Assembly (NCBI GenBank): GCA_036703315.1
Contig: DATNPH010000190.1
Span: 1 to 64,000, forward strand
Reading direction: 5' to 3'
Origin: DATNPH01 sp036703315
Lineage (GTDB): Bacteria > Cyanobacteriota > Cyanobacteriia > Cyanobacteriales > Coleofasciculaceae
DNA length: 64,000 bases
A program made the position numbers and the translations under genes. Shown in pieces: positions 1-8,855 of the stretch. Position 1 is the first letter of the stretch. Each line of letters begins with the position of its first letter. Under the pieces are notes generated by a model that was not told the origin of the DNA, searched no databases, and worked only from the letters and a program-made list of their open reading frames with translations.

Positions 1-1074
1 TTTGTCTTGCCGAGGATTGAATTGTGAATGCCATGTATAGCGATCGCTTAGTCCCCATGTCAATACAGCAATCACGGCTGGCTCTTCTAGCACTACCGAG
101 AGATAGTCTTCATAAACTTTAGCAACAATGCGATCGCGCCCCTTAATCTCTACGGGCAGCTTTTGGTCTATCACATCCAACTCAGTAATCAAGATTTTCA
201 TACCCAGACTGGCGACATCATGCAGAAAAGCTTTCAGCTTACTGGGGTTAATCGGTTGGTCTGCTGATAAGTGAGCTTGCATACCCAAAGCCTGCACGGG
301 AATACCTCTAGACTTCAAGCCCTTTAGCAAATTGAGCGTTGCAACTCTTCTGGCATCAGCGTCTGGTGTGTCATGATCCAAGGCATTGTCGTTGTAAACC
401 AATAATGCCTTTGGATCTGCCTCTGCTGCCGTGCGAAAGGCAATGTCAATGTACTTTGGACCTATCAATTCCAGCCACCGCGTTTTCGCTAAACCATCAG
501 CCAGTCCATGACTGGGATTGATAGCCTCATTCACTACATCCCACGAGTGAATCTCTCCAGCGTAATGCCCGACAACAGTCTTGATGTGCTTAACCAGCAA
601 TCGTTCGGCATTTTGGCTATTAGCTGTATTCTTGAGCCATTCTAAGTCGAAGTCATAACCCCAGACTAAGGGGTGTCCGCGAAAAAGCATATTATGAGTG
701 CGGGCGAACTCGAGCAGTGCATCACCTTCAGTAAAGTCAAAACTAGACGCACTGGGGCGAAGGGTTGGCCACTTGAGTGCATTTTCTGGCACAAGCATAG
801 CGCACTCTCTGGCGAAGCTGTTGGCAAATACTGAGTCCGACGACAGTAACTGGAACCCAGTCGCCGCCCCGTAAATCAATCCTTTAGCCGCAGCGCGATC
901 GCGTAGAGAAGCATCCCCTCTCACTGCAAAGTTTCTCTTCTCATCAATAATCTCAGGAGCCTTATCATTCAACGCCCTGAGTCTATCAGTAATCGTACAG
1001 GCACCCACTGCTGCCGACGCACCCATGCCCAACAAGAATGTTCGCCGTCCAGCCATTGTGTGATTTCTAGCCAC
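1..1074 (-). CDS. GH10 endo-1,4-beta-xylanase, Tat/lipoprotein-like signal, 3' end beyond window
   Basis: Hydrolyses internal beta-1,4 bonds of xylan-like polysaccharide. The frame stays open to base 1, so the C-terminus lies outside the window; 358 codons are visible. Family GH10 is shown by the acid/base glutamate in WDVVNEAINP, the nucleophile glutamate in ILITELDV, and the late TWGLSDRYTW barrel segment. I chose a GTG start at 1074 because AGGAGG (complement of 1083-1088) sits 8 nt upstream; an in-frame ATG at 1056 lacks this spacing. The N-terminus has a twin-arginine-like GRRTFLLG followed by a hydrophobic stretch and a lipobox-like AVGAC, suggesting a folded, exported, possibly lipid-anchored enzyme. 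It lies last in the polysaccharide gene run, so trimming or release of the cluster's own polymer is a fair inference; a scavenging role is equally possible. The true substrate is unknown. Confidence 0.93.
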   Translation of the reverse strand, partial: MARNHTMAGRRTFLLGMGASAAVGACTITDRLRALNDKAPEIIDEKRNFAVRGDASLRDRAAAKGLIYGAATGFQLLSSDSVFANSFARECAMLVPENALKWPTLRPSASSFDFTEGDALLEFARTHNMLFRGHPLVWGYDFDLEWLKNTANSQNAERLLVKHIKTVVGHYAGEIHSWDVVNEAINPSHGLADGLAKTRWLELIGPKYIDIAFRTAAEADPKALLVYNDNALDHDTPDADARRVATLNLLKGLKSRGIPVQALGMQAHLSADQPINPSKLKAFLHDVASLGMKILITELDVIDQKLPVEIKGRDRIVAKVYEDYLSVVLEEPAVIAVLTWGLSDRYTWHSQFNPRQDK

Positions 1075-1340
1075 AAAAATTACCTCCTAATGCGATCGCA
1101 CAAATGCCCTCAAACCATTTAGGCTGGCGTCCCGAATATCTTGCAAATCTTTGATATTTTTCCTGAGTCAGTAGCATTTTTGTTTAGGTAAGTGCTAAAT
1201 GTACAGATGCTTGAGCTGCGTATTATGAACTGTTATCAGAAATGAGCAAGTCTATGATTTGCACAGCTATGATTCGTTAATGTTGAAATTACTAGCACAG
1301 TTTCAACTGATCGCCTAGTCTTGCTAACTTTACTTTTCTT

Positions 1341-1373
1341 TAAAGACAGCCTCTCAGAGAGTTTGAGAGGCTA
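1341..1373 (-). terminator. Hairpin at the end of the GT-C gene
   Basis: Nine-bp perfect stem (1348-1356 with 1364-1372) overlapping the stop codon of the upstream gene on the minus strand. It is followed on that strand by TGTCTTTAAAG, a weak T-rich tract. A partial terminator or 3'-end processing hairpin before the xylanase gene is likely. Confidence 0.5.
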
Positions 1374-2798
1374 GGGATGTGCTATCGCTTGTAAGAGTTT
1401 TGTTCTTAGTAAAAGCACCAATATAGTTGGCAGTACCGTAATGATGCTGACGAGTACAAAAAATGGTCCAGGTGCATTAGGGTAAATGAGTAAATAGTAA
1501 GAAGTACTTGATATACAGAAAGTTAAGGTAGTAAGGACAAAAAAACTAGAAGAGGCGTATAAGGCGACAATCGGTAAAAGAATGGAACAGTACCAAGGTT
1601 GATACCAAGGTGTGGCAAACAAAAATAAAACTAAGGTAGTCCAGCCAATATCTAAAATCAAATTAGTTGTAGAATATCTTTGTCTAAAGTAAATTTTAAA
1701 TAATGTACAGACATAATATATAACAAAAACAAGATAAGTAAGTATCTTAAACCCGCTTGTAGTAATTTTTGTTATCCGATAGGAATTATTAGTTGAATTT
1801 TGCAGCAATTGTTCAATATTTTTAACTATAGAAGCGACTATATTGTGTAGTGATCCAGCTGTTAATTCAACTCCAGAATTCAGTATACTCATCCAGGCTT
1901 TACTCGTAGGAAAAACAGTTATAGACAAGGTACAAACGATAGCTAGAAATAAAATAGTAACTATTGTTAAGCTTTTCCATTGCTTCTGTCTTACCAGGAA
2001 CATAAAGAGTAGAGGCAACCAAATAATAGGTATAGTTTTAGTTAAGAAACCTACTAACGTTGCTGAAACACTGAGAACATAGCGGCGCTGCTCGATGCAA
2101 ATAATTAAAAGAATTAAGGAAGTACAAATAAAGACATCAAGATGAGCATTAGTAACTTGTTCAAACAAAATCAATGGGTTTAATAGGTAGGCTATTGTCA
2201 GATTCGTTTGATGTTGAGAAGATTTCAGTTGACGCCAAATTAGATAACCGTTAACTATATGTCCTATCATACAAAATAATTTAAATATATAGACCCCAAA
2301 ATTTATGCTAACTGAGGTAAAATAAGCAGAAATTGCAAACAATAATTGAGAGGCAGGTCCATAAGTAGAAGTCTGAAACCAAGCCAAAAGCGGAGATAAC
2401 TGAGAATTAAAACTTGCAGCGGTATTGACAAAAGGATTGATTCCATTTAAATCCATCAATCCATAGTGCAAATACAAGTAGATATCAGTACTAATTGGGT
2501 AGCTTATGAAAGCGATCAGTATAAATATTGAACTGACCTTTAAAATATTTAAGAAATTAGAATATTGGCTTCTACGTTTATTTTGTACTAGCCAAACTAG
2601 ATAGATGATATTGAGAAGCAAATATTCAACGCCTATACGAATGTAAAGGCTATCAAAACTAGTGCGATTTTCACCTGGATTAAATTTAGCATTTAAGTAA
2701 GCAGAACCATTTATAAATAATTCAGCACAAAGAATTAAAGAGATGATTAACGCGAAAGCTAATAGCGTTTTTTTATTCTTTTTCATTTGGCTAATCAC
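1371..2798 (-). CDS. Polytopic GT-C-type glycosyltransferase-like membrane protein
   Basis: Predicted integral membrane protein of 475 aa with about 11-13 hydrophobic helices and a short basic N-terminus. The order YPISTDIYLYLHYG - NPF - STYGP, then N-A-H-L-D and WYQPWY near the C-terminus, resembles polyprenol-phosphate-sugar dependent GT-C enzymes (GT87/DUF2029-like), where acidic residues in the first loop take part in catalysis. Likely role: adding a sugar to a lipid-linked repeat unit on the periplasmic side. It lies at the distal end of the EPS gene run, after a WecG/TagA-type gene, and is noticeably AT-rich against its neighbours, a hint of separate acquisition. The exact family assignment is tentative; a sugar-polymer ligase is an alternative. 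Confidence 0.7.
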   Translation of the reverse strand: MISQMKKNKKTLLAFALIISLILCAELFINGSAYLNAKFNPGENRTSFDSLYIRIGVEYLLLNIIYLVWLVQNKRRSQYSNFLNILKVSSIFILIAFISYPISTDIYLYLHYGLMDLNGINPFVNTAASFNSQLSPLLAWFQTSTYGPASQLLFAISAYFTSVSINFGVYIFKLFCMIGHIVNGYLIWRQLKSSQHQTNLTIAYLLNPLILFEQVTNAHLDVFICTSLILLIICIEQRRYVLSVSATLVGFLTKTIPIIWLPLLFMFLVRQKQWKSLTIVTILFLAIVCTLSITVFPTSKAWMSILNSGVELTAGSLHNIVASIVKNIEQLLQNSTNNSYRITKITTSGFKILTYLVFVIYYVCTLFKIYFRQRYSTTNLILDIGWTTLVLFLFATPWYQPWYCSILLPIVALYASSSFFVLTTLTFCISSTSYYLLIYPNAPGPFFVLVSIITVLPTILVLLLRTKLLQAIAHP

Positions 2799-2941
2799 TG
2801 AGAGACTCTACTCTGGTAAAAATTATTCCCATGTATAAAAAATTTATTAGGTGCTCATGCTACAGTCAGCCGGAAAAGCGACTAAACCGCCTATTCTTCC
2901 TTCTTGGGAACGGTGTCCTATAAACCTTATCCAGGTAGAGA

Positions 2942-3718
2942 TTACAGCCTCGTTTTTCCCCTGCGAGCAATCTGCTGTATGAGAAGACGATAGAAGAATA
3001 ATGGATTGCCAATAACATAGCGTTCCCATAAACGCTGGGGTTGAGTGAAAAGCCGCGTCAACCATTCCAGTCCACGATCTGTCATCCAACGCGGGCCTCG
3101 ATATACACTACCCGTATAAAAATCAAGACATGCCCCTAGAGGTAAAAATACGCGGGCTTCTATCCGACTTATGTTATCCAAAATCCAGCGTTCTTGTAAG
3201 GGCATACCAAAACCTACATATAAAACTCCTGGTTTAAATTGATTAATTGTGTCAATCACCGCATCGTTTTCCTTTCCAGACTTTTCAAAATAACCATGAT
3301 GTCCCTGTATGTTTAAATTTGGTGCGATCGCTAGTAACTTGGTAATAGCCTTGTCTACTACTCCGGGTTTTCCTGCTAACAGGAACAAAGAAACATTTTC
3401 TTTCTCGCAGGCTAAAGCTAAATCTTCTATGTAATCTGGACAAGTCATTCGATGCACAGATTGTAGAGAGTAACCAACTAGCTTTGCGCCTAATAAAATA
3501 CCAAACCCGTCGCAGAATACTAAGTCTGCATTATTTAAAAAGTCTAGATACCAAGATAGATCATAGGCAAAATTTATTGAGCGGACGTTTAAATTGCCTA
3601 TAGTCGTTTTTTTGTCAAGTTTTGCAGCTTCTACTATATAGTCTATTAATTGATGTACCGTTACCTTATGAAACCTTGTTTTTAGTAGGAATACTTCCTC
3701 AAACCTTTGCATAGACAT
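2942..3718 (-). CDS. WecG/TagA/CpsF-family glycosyltransferase (GT26)
   Basis: Transfers a nucleotide-activated sugar to an undecaprenyl-diphosphate-linked acceptor, usually the second or a late sugar of the repeat unit. The 258-aa length is typical. Family motifs are clear: GNLNVRSINF, ADLVFCDGFGI, LFLLAGKPGVV, VLYVGFGMPLQERWI, and LGACLDFYTGSVYRGPRWM. A second ATG at 3712 has AGG at better spacing than the ATG at 3718, so the protein may begin at MQRFEE. The enzyme is soluble or peripheral, facing the cytoplasm. It lies 44 bp downstream of the polymerase gene on the same strand, which supports co-transcription. Confidence 0.92.
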   Translation of the reverse strand: MSMQRFEEVFLLKTRFHKVTVHQLIDYIVEAAKLDKKTTIGNLNVRSINFAYDLSWYLDFLNNADLVFCDGFGILLGAKLVGYSLQSVHRMTCPDYIEDLALACEKENVSLFLLAGKPGVVDKAITKLLAIAPNLNIQGHHGYFEKSGKENDAVIDTINQFKPGVLYVGFGMPLQERWILDNISRIEARVFLPLGACLDFYTGSVYRGPRWMTDRGLEWLTRLFTQPQRLWERYVIGNPLFFYRLLIQQIARRGKTRL

Positions 3719-3762
3719 GGCCTCGTTATCCAGAACTTAACTATAGATTTTATTGCCAATAG

Positions 3763-5085
3763 TCAGCCTTCTTCCACTTTTTCTGAAAGATAACTGCTAT
3801 CAACTTTTTGAAAATCCACTAGCTTCGGGTTATTTGCGATGTCTTGACTAGAGGAATTAACTGGTAATAAACTCACTGCAACGTAGAGCGCCCAGTTCAT
3901 ACCGAACAAAATATTCTTTTCGCTTATATTAGTCAAAATTATAAAAATCAAGTAGATTGCTGGCCAAAAAGCTTCCGGAGATCGGTTTAGATGTATCAAG
4001 TTAAGGGACTTTAAAAAATTAATTAAAAATCCAAACATATATATTGATGTTCCTAACCAGCCAAAAATTAATAGCAATTCTAGGAACCCGTTATGTGCAT
4101 GTGGAGGTTTCCAGCCAACAGCACGCCAAATATAGTCAGATTCACTATTCCATCCTCGCCAGAAGCCTTCATATCCGTAGCCTAACCAAGGACGTTTCTC
4201 AATCATGTCCCATACATAAGGCCACATATCTGTACGACCAGTGAGGGTTTCGTCCTTACCTAATGCACCCAAAAGTTGCCCCTTATATCCTAATAACAAG
4301 ATGTTTGCCCCTCCAATTACCAGTAATGCAATCGTAAGGACAGGTATCCTTAAATTCCAGCGGAATCTTAGCAAGCTAAACAGTGGTAGGAGAGATGCAA
4401 GAATTAGAAAATCCACTAGAGCTGCTGCTGAGCGTGAAAGAATTACTAGAACAAAGGAGAAAACGCAACCTGCCCAAGCCGCCCACTTTTTTCTATCACT
4501 ACCTATTAGGAGAATTATAAATAGTACTCCACTTAAAGCCATCTGAAAACCAAGAGAGTTTTTGTGCATGTATATTCCTCGCCAAACTCCCTGGTACATC
4601 TCGTCGTACTGGCGTCCATATTTCGGTAACGCTGCACCAAATATCAAACTCATCAAAACTATTACGCCAAATCCCCGAGCCAAAATTCTTACCTGCTGCT
4701 TTAAGTCATAGCGTGTGGCAAAATAAATTCCAAAACAGGTTGCTCCCAAAAGGTACATACTATTCCGTAGGGTAATTACTGGGAAGCCAGACCACAAAGA
4801 CGAGGCTACGACAATAAAATCTACAACCAAGATAAGCTTGCCCCTTTTAATCACTTGAGTTAAAGCCTGCTTCCACCGTAGGACAAGGAACAAGAATGAA
4901 ATAGCATAAATTACAAGGCTGACTAAGGTTTCTAGGCTAGTGTCCGGCCCTAACAAGAGCTTTATAGGATTTCCTGTAAGAAATGTTACAGAGAAAAGGA
5001 TAAACCACTTTTCTGCTATGGTGAAAAATTTATTCATGACACTATTTGAGACCAAAAACCCTTTGGTTTTATGGATTGCTTTCAA
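3763..5085 (-). CDS. O-antigen ligase/Wzy-type polysaccharide polymerase
   Basis: Predicted inner-membrane protein of 440 aa with about 10-12 helices. The large periplasmic loop carries GRTDMWPYVWDMIEKRPWLG followed by GYGYEGFW and the conserved PPHAHNGFLELL, hallmarks of the O-antigen ligase/polymerase family (Wzy_C, PF04932). In this cluster it most likely polymerises flipped repeat units. The longest frame begins with TTG at 5085, overlapping the TGA of the upstream GT2 gene (TTGA), which would allow translational coupling. An ATG at 5037 is the alternative start; neither has a convincing Shine-Dalgarno. No separate WaaL is present, so ligase and polymerase roles cannot be told apart by sequence. 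Confidence 0.85.
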   Translation of the reverse strand: MKAIHKTKGFLVSNSVMNKFFTIAEKWFILFSVTFLTGNPIKLLLGPDTSLETLVSLVIYAISFLFLVLRWKQALTQVIKRGKLILVVDFIVVASSLWSGFPVITLRNSMYLLGATCFGIYFATRYDLKQQVRILARGFGVIVLMSLIFGAALPKYGRQYDEMYQGVWRGIYMHKNSLGFQMALSGVLFIILLIGSDRKKWAAWAGCVFSFVLVILSRSAAALVDFLILASLLPLFSLLRFRWNLRIPVLTIALLVIGGANILLLGYKGQLLGALGKDETLTGRTDMWPYVWDMIEKRPWLGYGYEGFWRGWNSESDYIWRAVGWKPPHAHNGFLELLLIFGWLGTSIYMFGFLINFLKSLNLIHLNRSPEAFWPAIYLIFIILTNISEKNILFGMNWALYVAVSLLPVNSSSQDIANNPKLVDFQKVDSSYLSEKVEEG

Positions 5086-6056
5086 TCACGAGTAGGCAAA
5101 CCAACAAAAACTTCACTTTTGAGACGATTTAACAAATTTCCTCTATATTGCGTTTCATGCTCCCAAACATAGTTCCGAGCACTTTCAGTTAACTGTAAAG
5201 AGGAGCCGAGAGATTTAAAACTTAGCTTCTTGTACATCCGTATACCATCGACAACCCCCCTCAGAGCTTGCAGTGGCAGAAAGTTGTAAAATCCCTTCAC
5301 TGTGTAACCAAGAGCTAGAACAAGTGCTTTAAGAAAATCTTGATTGTATTTGAGGTTGATGTAAATAGCGTTTCTAACTAAGAAGTAAAACCTCTGGTCT
5401 TCCCAGCGAACTCGAGCTTCAGGCGCAACCTTGTGGAGAACTGAAATTTCAGGAGTATAAACAAGTTGATAGCCTAGATTGATCGCTCGGAAAGAGAAGT
5501 CAACTTCTTCCCAGTAAAAAAATAGATCGTCATCATAACCACCAACTTTCTCAAAAACCTGACGACGAATGGCATGACCGCAGCCGACAAAACGAGCAGT
5601 CAGGAATCTCTTATCTCTAGAAGATTTTAATGTTTTCGGATATACCCAAGACAGCTCATCATCTTGACCTGTGTAAAAGTTCTTTATCCGAAAGCTCACT
5701 ACTGCAATCTTTGGTTCTTGTTCAAAGATTTCTACAACACGCTTGAGTGCATCGGAAGATTCAAAGATAGCATCGTTATCAATACTAACGGTATATTCGG
5801 CATTGCCCAAATGCGTTCCAATGTTACGACCAGCAGGTACACCTACATTTCTTTTCAGTTCTGTAATTTGAACATTAGGGTACTGTTTAGTAGCTTCTTT
5901 GAGAAGTTGCAACTCCTCTTCTTTACTACCTTGATCTACAATCCAAATTTTCAGATTGACATCTTCTTGCTTGATGAGATTATGTACTGTCTCTAAGGTC
6001 ATTTGTGAGCGGTTCCATGAGAGCAGTACAACATCTATGTCTGGAAGTCGTTTCAT
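5082..6056 (-). CDS. Family 2 glycosyltransferase (GT-A fold)
   Basis: Cytoplasmic GT2 enzyme of 324 aa. Residues 6-15 (DIDVVLLSWNRS) open the nucleotide-binding fold, NVGVPAGRNIG precedes the metal-binding D-N-D near residue 93, and GGYDDDLFFYWEEVDFSFR holds the ED/E acceptor motif of rhamnosyltransferase-like members. The C-terminal quarter is amphipathic and may rest on the membrane. Its last bases overlap the start of the polymerase gene, so the two are probably translated together. Donor sugar is not predictable; rhamnose is a guess from the motif style. Confidence 0.9.
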   Translation of the reverse strand: MKRLPDIDVVLLSWNRSQMTLETVHNLIKQEDVNLKIWIVDQGSKEEELQLLKEATKQYPNVQITELKRNVGVPAGRNIGTHLGNAEYTVSIDNDAIFESSDALKRVVEIFEQEPKIAVVSFRIKNFYTGQDDELSWVYPKTLKSSRDKRFLTARFVGCGHAIRRQVFEKVGGYDDDLFFYWEEVDFSFRAINLGYQLVYTPEISVLHKVAPEARVRWEDQRFYFLVRNAIYINLKYNQDFLKALVLALGYTVKGFYNFLPLQALRGVVDGIRMYKKLSFKSLGSSLQLTESARNYVWEHETQYRGNLLNRLKSEVFVGLPTRD

Positions 6057-6204
6057 CTATTTTGCTCCAAAAAATACTTTTTACTCTTTGCTAGGATTGG
6101 CAAATTGACGACAGGAACTATATGTACTATCAGCTTTTAAAGAAGGCTTCAATTTCTAAAATTTTTATATATCCCACACACAAGCATCTTTATAATTATT
6201 GAGT

Positions 6205-7149
6205 TTAAAATTTAAAATTTGGATAAAAGCCGGCAAATAAGTACTTGCCGTAAACAGCTAAAGATGTCACGAGAGTTCGACGAGGCTCCTTGAAAAATAA
6301 CGTCCAATCTGACCGGAGAGCACGAGTCATGAAATCGATACCAACTTGTGGTGGTAGCCCTAGGCGCAGGGTTTGTCTGGCTAGGTAGCGCAGATGCGTG
6401 GCTTGAGCTAGAGGATAATGTTGGTTGACTAGCTTAGGTGCATTCTCTTGAGCTTTAGCAATCAGTTTTTTCCATCCTTCTTCTATACGATATAGGTCTG
6501 AAGAAAGCCCCCTTTCGGTAATTCGATACTCCATTAAAACGTGGTCAAGTCCTTCAATTTTCCATTGAGTGTTGCACAACACTCGAAACAGCCATTCCAT
6601 ATCCTCAGAATAGCTCATGTCTTGATCGAAACCTGGAAGTTGCTGAAAAACCTCACGTCGCACTACCAAGTTTGATGTCGTTATCGTTGGATTGTTATAT
6701 AAAAAATTCTCAGCCCTAAGGTTAGTTAGACGAGTGCTAGCAATCAGTCCAGTTGGTTTTCCACCATAACTTATGAATTCAACTCTACCAAAGCTTACCC
6801 CTACCTGTGGGTTCAAATTTAGGTGTTCAATATGCGTGGCTAGCTTTTTAGGTAACCATCGATCGTCAGCATCTAGGAAAGCAATGAATTGTCCTTGGGC
6901 CAGCCCTACCCCTGTATTCCGCGCAGTAGATACGCCCTGATTAACCTGTTGAAACAGTCGTATTCTGCTGTCTTTCTTACAATAGTGTTCAGCAATTTCT
7001 GCCGTATTGTCTGTAGAGCCATCATCAATAATGATAAGTTCCCAATCTTCAAAAGTCTGTGTCAGAACAGATTCAATCGTTTCCGATAGAAATTGAGCGG
7101 CATTGTAGGCAGGAATAACAGCTGATACCACTGTGTTTGAAGGAGCCAT
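6205..7149 (-). CDS. Family 2 glycosyltransferase (GT-A fold)
   Basis: A 314-aa GT2 enzyme that adds one sugar during repeat-unit assembly. It shows VSAVIPAYNAAQFL at the N-terminus, IIDDGSTDNT, the metal-binding AFLDADDRW, and the acceptor-side MSYSEDMEWLFRVL. Start is ATG at 7149. It lies about 150 bp after the next upstream gene on the same strand. Sequence similarity to the decayed GT2 fragment at 8707-8853 is limited to the common N-terminal fold. Confidence 0.92.
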   Translation of the reverse strand: MAPSNTVVSAVIPAYNAAQFLSETIESVLTQTFEDWELIIIDDGSTDNTAEIAEHYCKKDSRIRLFQQVNQGVSTARNTGVGLAQGQFIAFLDADDRWLPKKLATHIEHLNLNPQVGVSFGRVEFISYGGKPTGLIASTRLTNLRAENFLYNNPTITTSNLVVRREVFQQLPGFDQDMSYSEDMEWLFRVLCNTQWKIEGLDHVLMEYRITERGLSSDLYRIEEGWKKLIAKAQENAPKLVNQHYPLAQATHLRYLARQTLRLGLPPQVGIDFMTRALRSDWTLFFKEPRRTLVTSLAVYGKYLFAGFYPNFKF

Positions 7150-7249
7150 AGAGCTATATCCTTTCTCAAGGTTTGAGCACAGGTTTTTAAATGATGAAGG
7201 CTAATGGGTTAATTAGGCTTGAAGAAAGCTAGAGAAATTTTTATTAACC

Positions 7250-8710
7250 CTAAATATCCTGGGTTGCCATTGGAAAGTGTTGAGGAAAGAGGCAGCCGCG
7301 CAACTGCTGACCAACAGCGTCTAAAGAAAAGCATTCTTCCACTCTCCTGCGAGCACATCGACCCATTTCATGCCTAATGGCTTCATCATCCAAGACACGT
7401 CCGAGAGCTAGTGCTAGAGCCTGCGCATTACCCCGAGGCACGACCAGTCCACCTGAAGCTTCCCTTTGCTCAAAGATATCGGGTACGCCCGGAGCATCAG
7501 CTGCGACTACAGGTAAGCCGCAAGCCATAGCTTCAAGGGGTGCCACAGGAAAACCTTCATGGCGGGAAGGAAGGGTGTAAACGTCTGCGGCAGAGAGATA
7601 TTGCTGAATGACGGTGCGATCGCGCACAAACTCATCGTGCCACATCACACCTTGCAACTCCATCGCCGCAATCCGCTGCCGTAGCTTACTAGCGTCACTA
7701 CCCGTACCCACCAAGAGTAGGCGTAAATCCCTGTCAGGACGTTCGCTACACAGTTGCTGCCAAGCCTCCAACAAAACATCTAAACCTTTGCGTTCAACCT
7801 CGATACGCCCGTGAGAGACGACTACCTGCGCTTCAGGAGGAATGCCGAGTGCTTTTCGCGCCTCGTCGCGATCGCCACCTTGCCAAACGGATAAGTCTAT
7901 CGGGTTGAAGACACGAGCTATCTTGGCACAAGAGACTCCATAACGAGACTGCACCCGATCAATCTCGGTCTGTGTGGGAATTACCAAGCCATGACAGGCT
8001 TTTATGGCAAGCGATCGCCCAAGCTTCTCAATAAAACTTTGGGACGCATCCCCTCCCTGAAAAGTCGCAAATACTGGTAGGCGCATGAACTTCCCCAACA
8101 GGACACATGTATCAAACCGAGCATGTTCGTACTCTTGGCAGAGAATGGCATTGCAACCCTCGCGACGAATTTCCTCGCTAAGCAACCCTAGGGGGATAGA
8201 TAAGTAAGAACCCATACTCTTAGCAATATCCTTGAGCGTCACTACTAAGGAAGAACGAGTATCATCAGCCGTATAAACCTCGCTAAACTTCTGATTTTCC
8301 TCTACTCCAGAAGCATTGAGAGCGCCGCGTCGAAGCATCAGATAGGCACGATAAATCCTAGAAGCCGGAAGTATACAAACCTGTGTTCCTGTAGGTGCAT
8401 GAATAAAACGTAGGGTTGTAGAAACACGCGCAGAAACAAAGAATAGCACTGTTCTCACCCCAGCCTGTTTCAGGGCATTAATGTAGCCAAACATATAGCT
8501 GCCCATGTGTTCATCTCTGAAAGTCTCAAACGACACTCCAATCGTGTCGAAAAAGTCCTCAAACAAGTCTCCCCAAGGCAGTAAAGCTATTGTTGGTTCC
8601 GGTCGAAGATTTGCTGAAGTAGAAGCTGGGCTTCTCAGGTGACAAGACTCAGCATTTAGCTGACTCTGACTAGGGGAAATAGAGTTGGAGTTAGGTAACA
8701 ATGAAGTCAT
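7250..8710 (-). CDS. Family 4 glycosyltransferase (GT-B fold)
   Basis: Retaining GT-B transferase using a nucleotide sugar. The C-terminal donor domain has VVSHGRIEVERKGLDVLLEA, LLLVGTGSDASKL and the E-x7-E region HEGFPVAPLEAMACGLPVV, followed by VVAADAPGVPDIF. The N-terminal acceptor domain runs to about residue 250. I prefer the ATG at 8710: its A-T-G-A overlaps the stop of the short GT2 remnant upstream, giving coupled translation. A TTG at 8731 would add seven residues but has no good ribosome binding site. G+C and codon use are higher than in the flippase gene next door. Confidence 0.92.
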   Translation of the reverse strand: MTSLLPNSNSISPSQSQLNAESCHLRSPASTSANLRPEPTIALLPWGDLFEDFFDTIGVSFETFRDEHMGSYMFGYINALKQAGVRTVLFFVSARVSTTLRFIHAPTGTQVCILPASRIYRAYLMLRRGALNASGVEENQKFSEVYTADDTRSSLVVTLKDIAKSMGSYLSIPLGLLSEEIRREGCNAILCQEYEHARFDTCVLLGKFMRLPVFATFQGGDASQSFIEKLGRSLAIKACHGLVIPTQTEIDRVQSRYGVSCAKIARVFNPIDLSVWQGGDRDEARKALGIPPEAQVVVSHGRIEVERKGLDVLLEAWQQLCSERPDRDLRLLLVGTGSDASKLRQRIAAMELQGVMWHDEFVRDRTVIQQYLSAADVYTLPSRHEGFPVAPLEAMACGLPVVAADAPGVPDIFEQREASGGLVVPRGNAQALALALGRVLDDEAIRHEMGRCARRRVEECFSLDAVGQQLRGCLFPQHFPMATQDI

Positions 8711-8853
8711 GGTAATAATGTAGATACACAATTTACCGGAATGACAATTAATCCAAAATCTGAGAAGGTTCGCGCCTGAACGGATGATCTCAATTTTTCA
8801 ATAGTGCGCTCAGCATTATCAGCGGGAATTACTACAGATATAGTTACCATCAT
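8707..8853 (-). pseudogene. N-terminal remnant of a GT2 glycosyltransferase, still an open mini-ORF
   Basis: Forty-eight codons from ATG 8853 read VTISVVIPADNAERTIEK..., then TFSDFGLIVI. This is the first strand-helix-strand of a GT2 enzyme, with a changed residue (PADN for the usual PAYN) and loss of the following DDGS. After that the frame is unrelated and ends at TGA 8709-8707. The fragment begins 2 nt after the flippase stop and its own stop overlaps the ATG of the GT4 gene. It is a decayed gene that may persist as a translational bridge between flippase and GT4. Confidence 0.75.
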
Positions 8854-8855
8854 TT

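Noticed and set aside
2847..3089. 80-codon minus-strand ORF
   Set aside because: Shadow of the GT26 gene's end in another frame.
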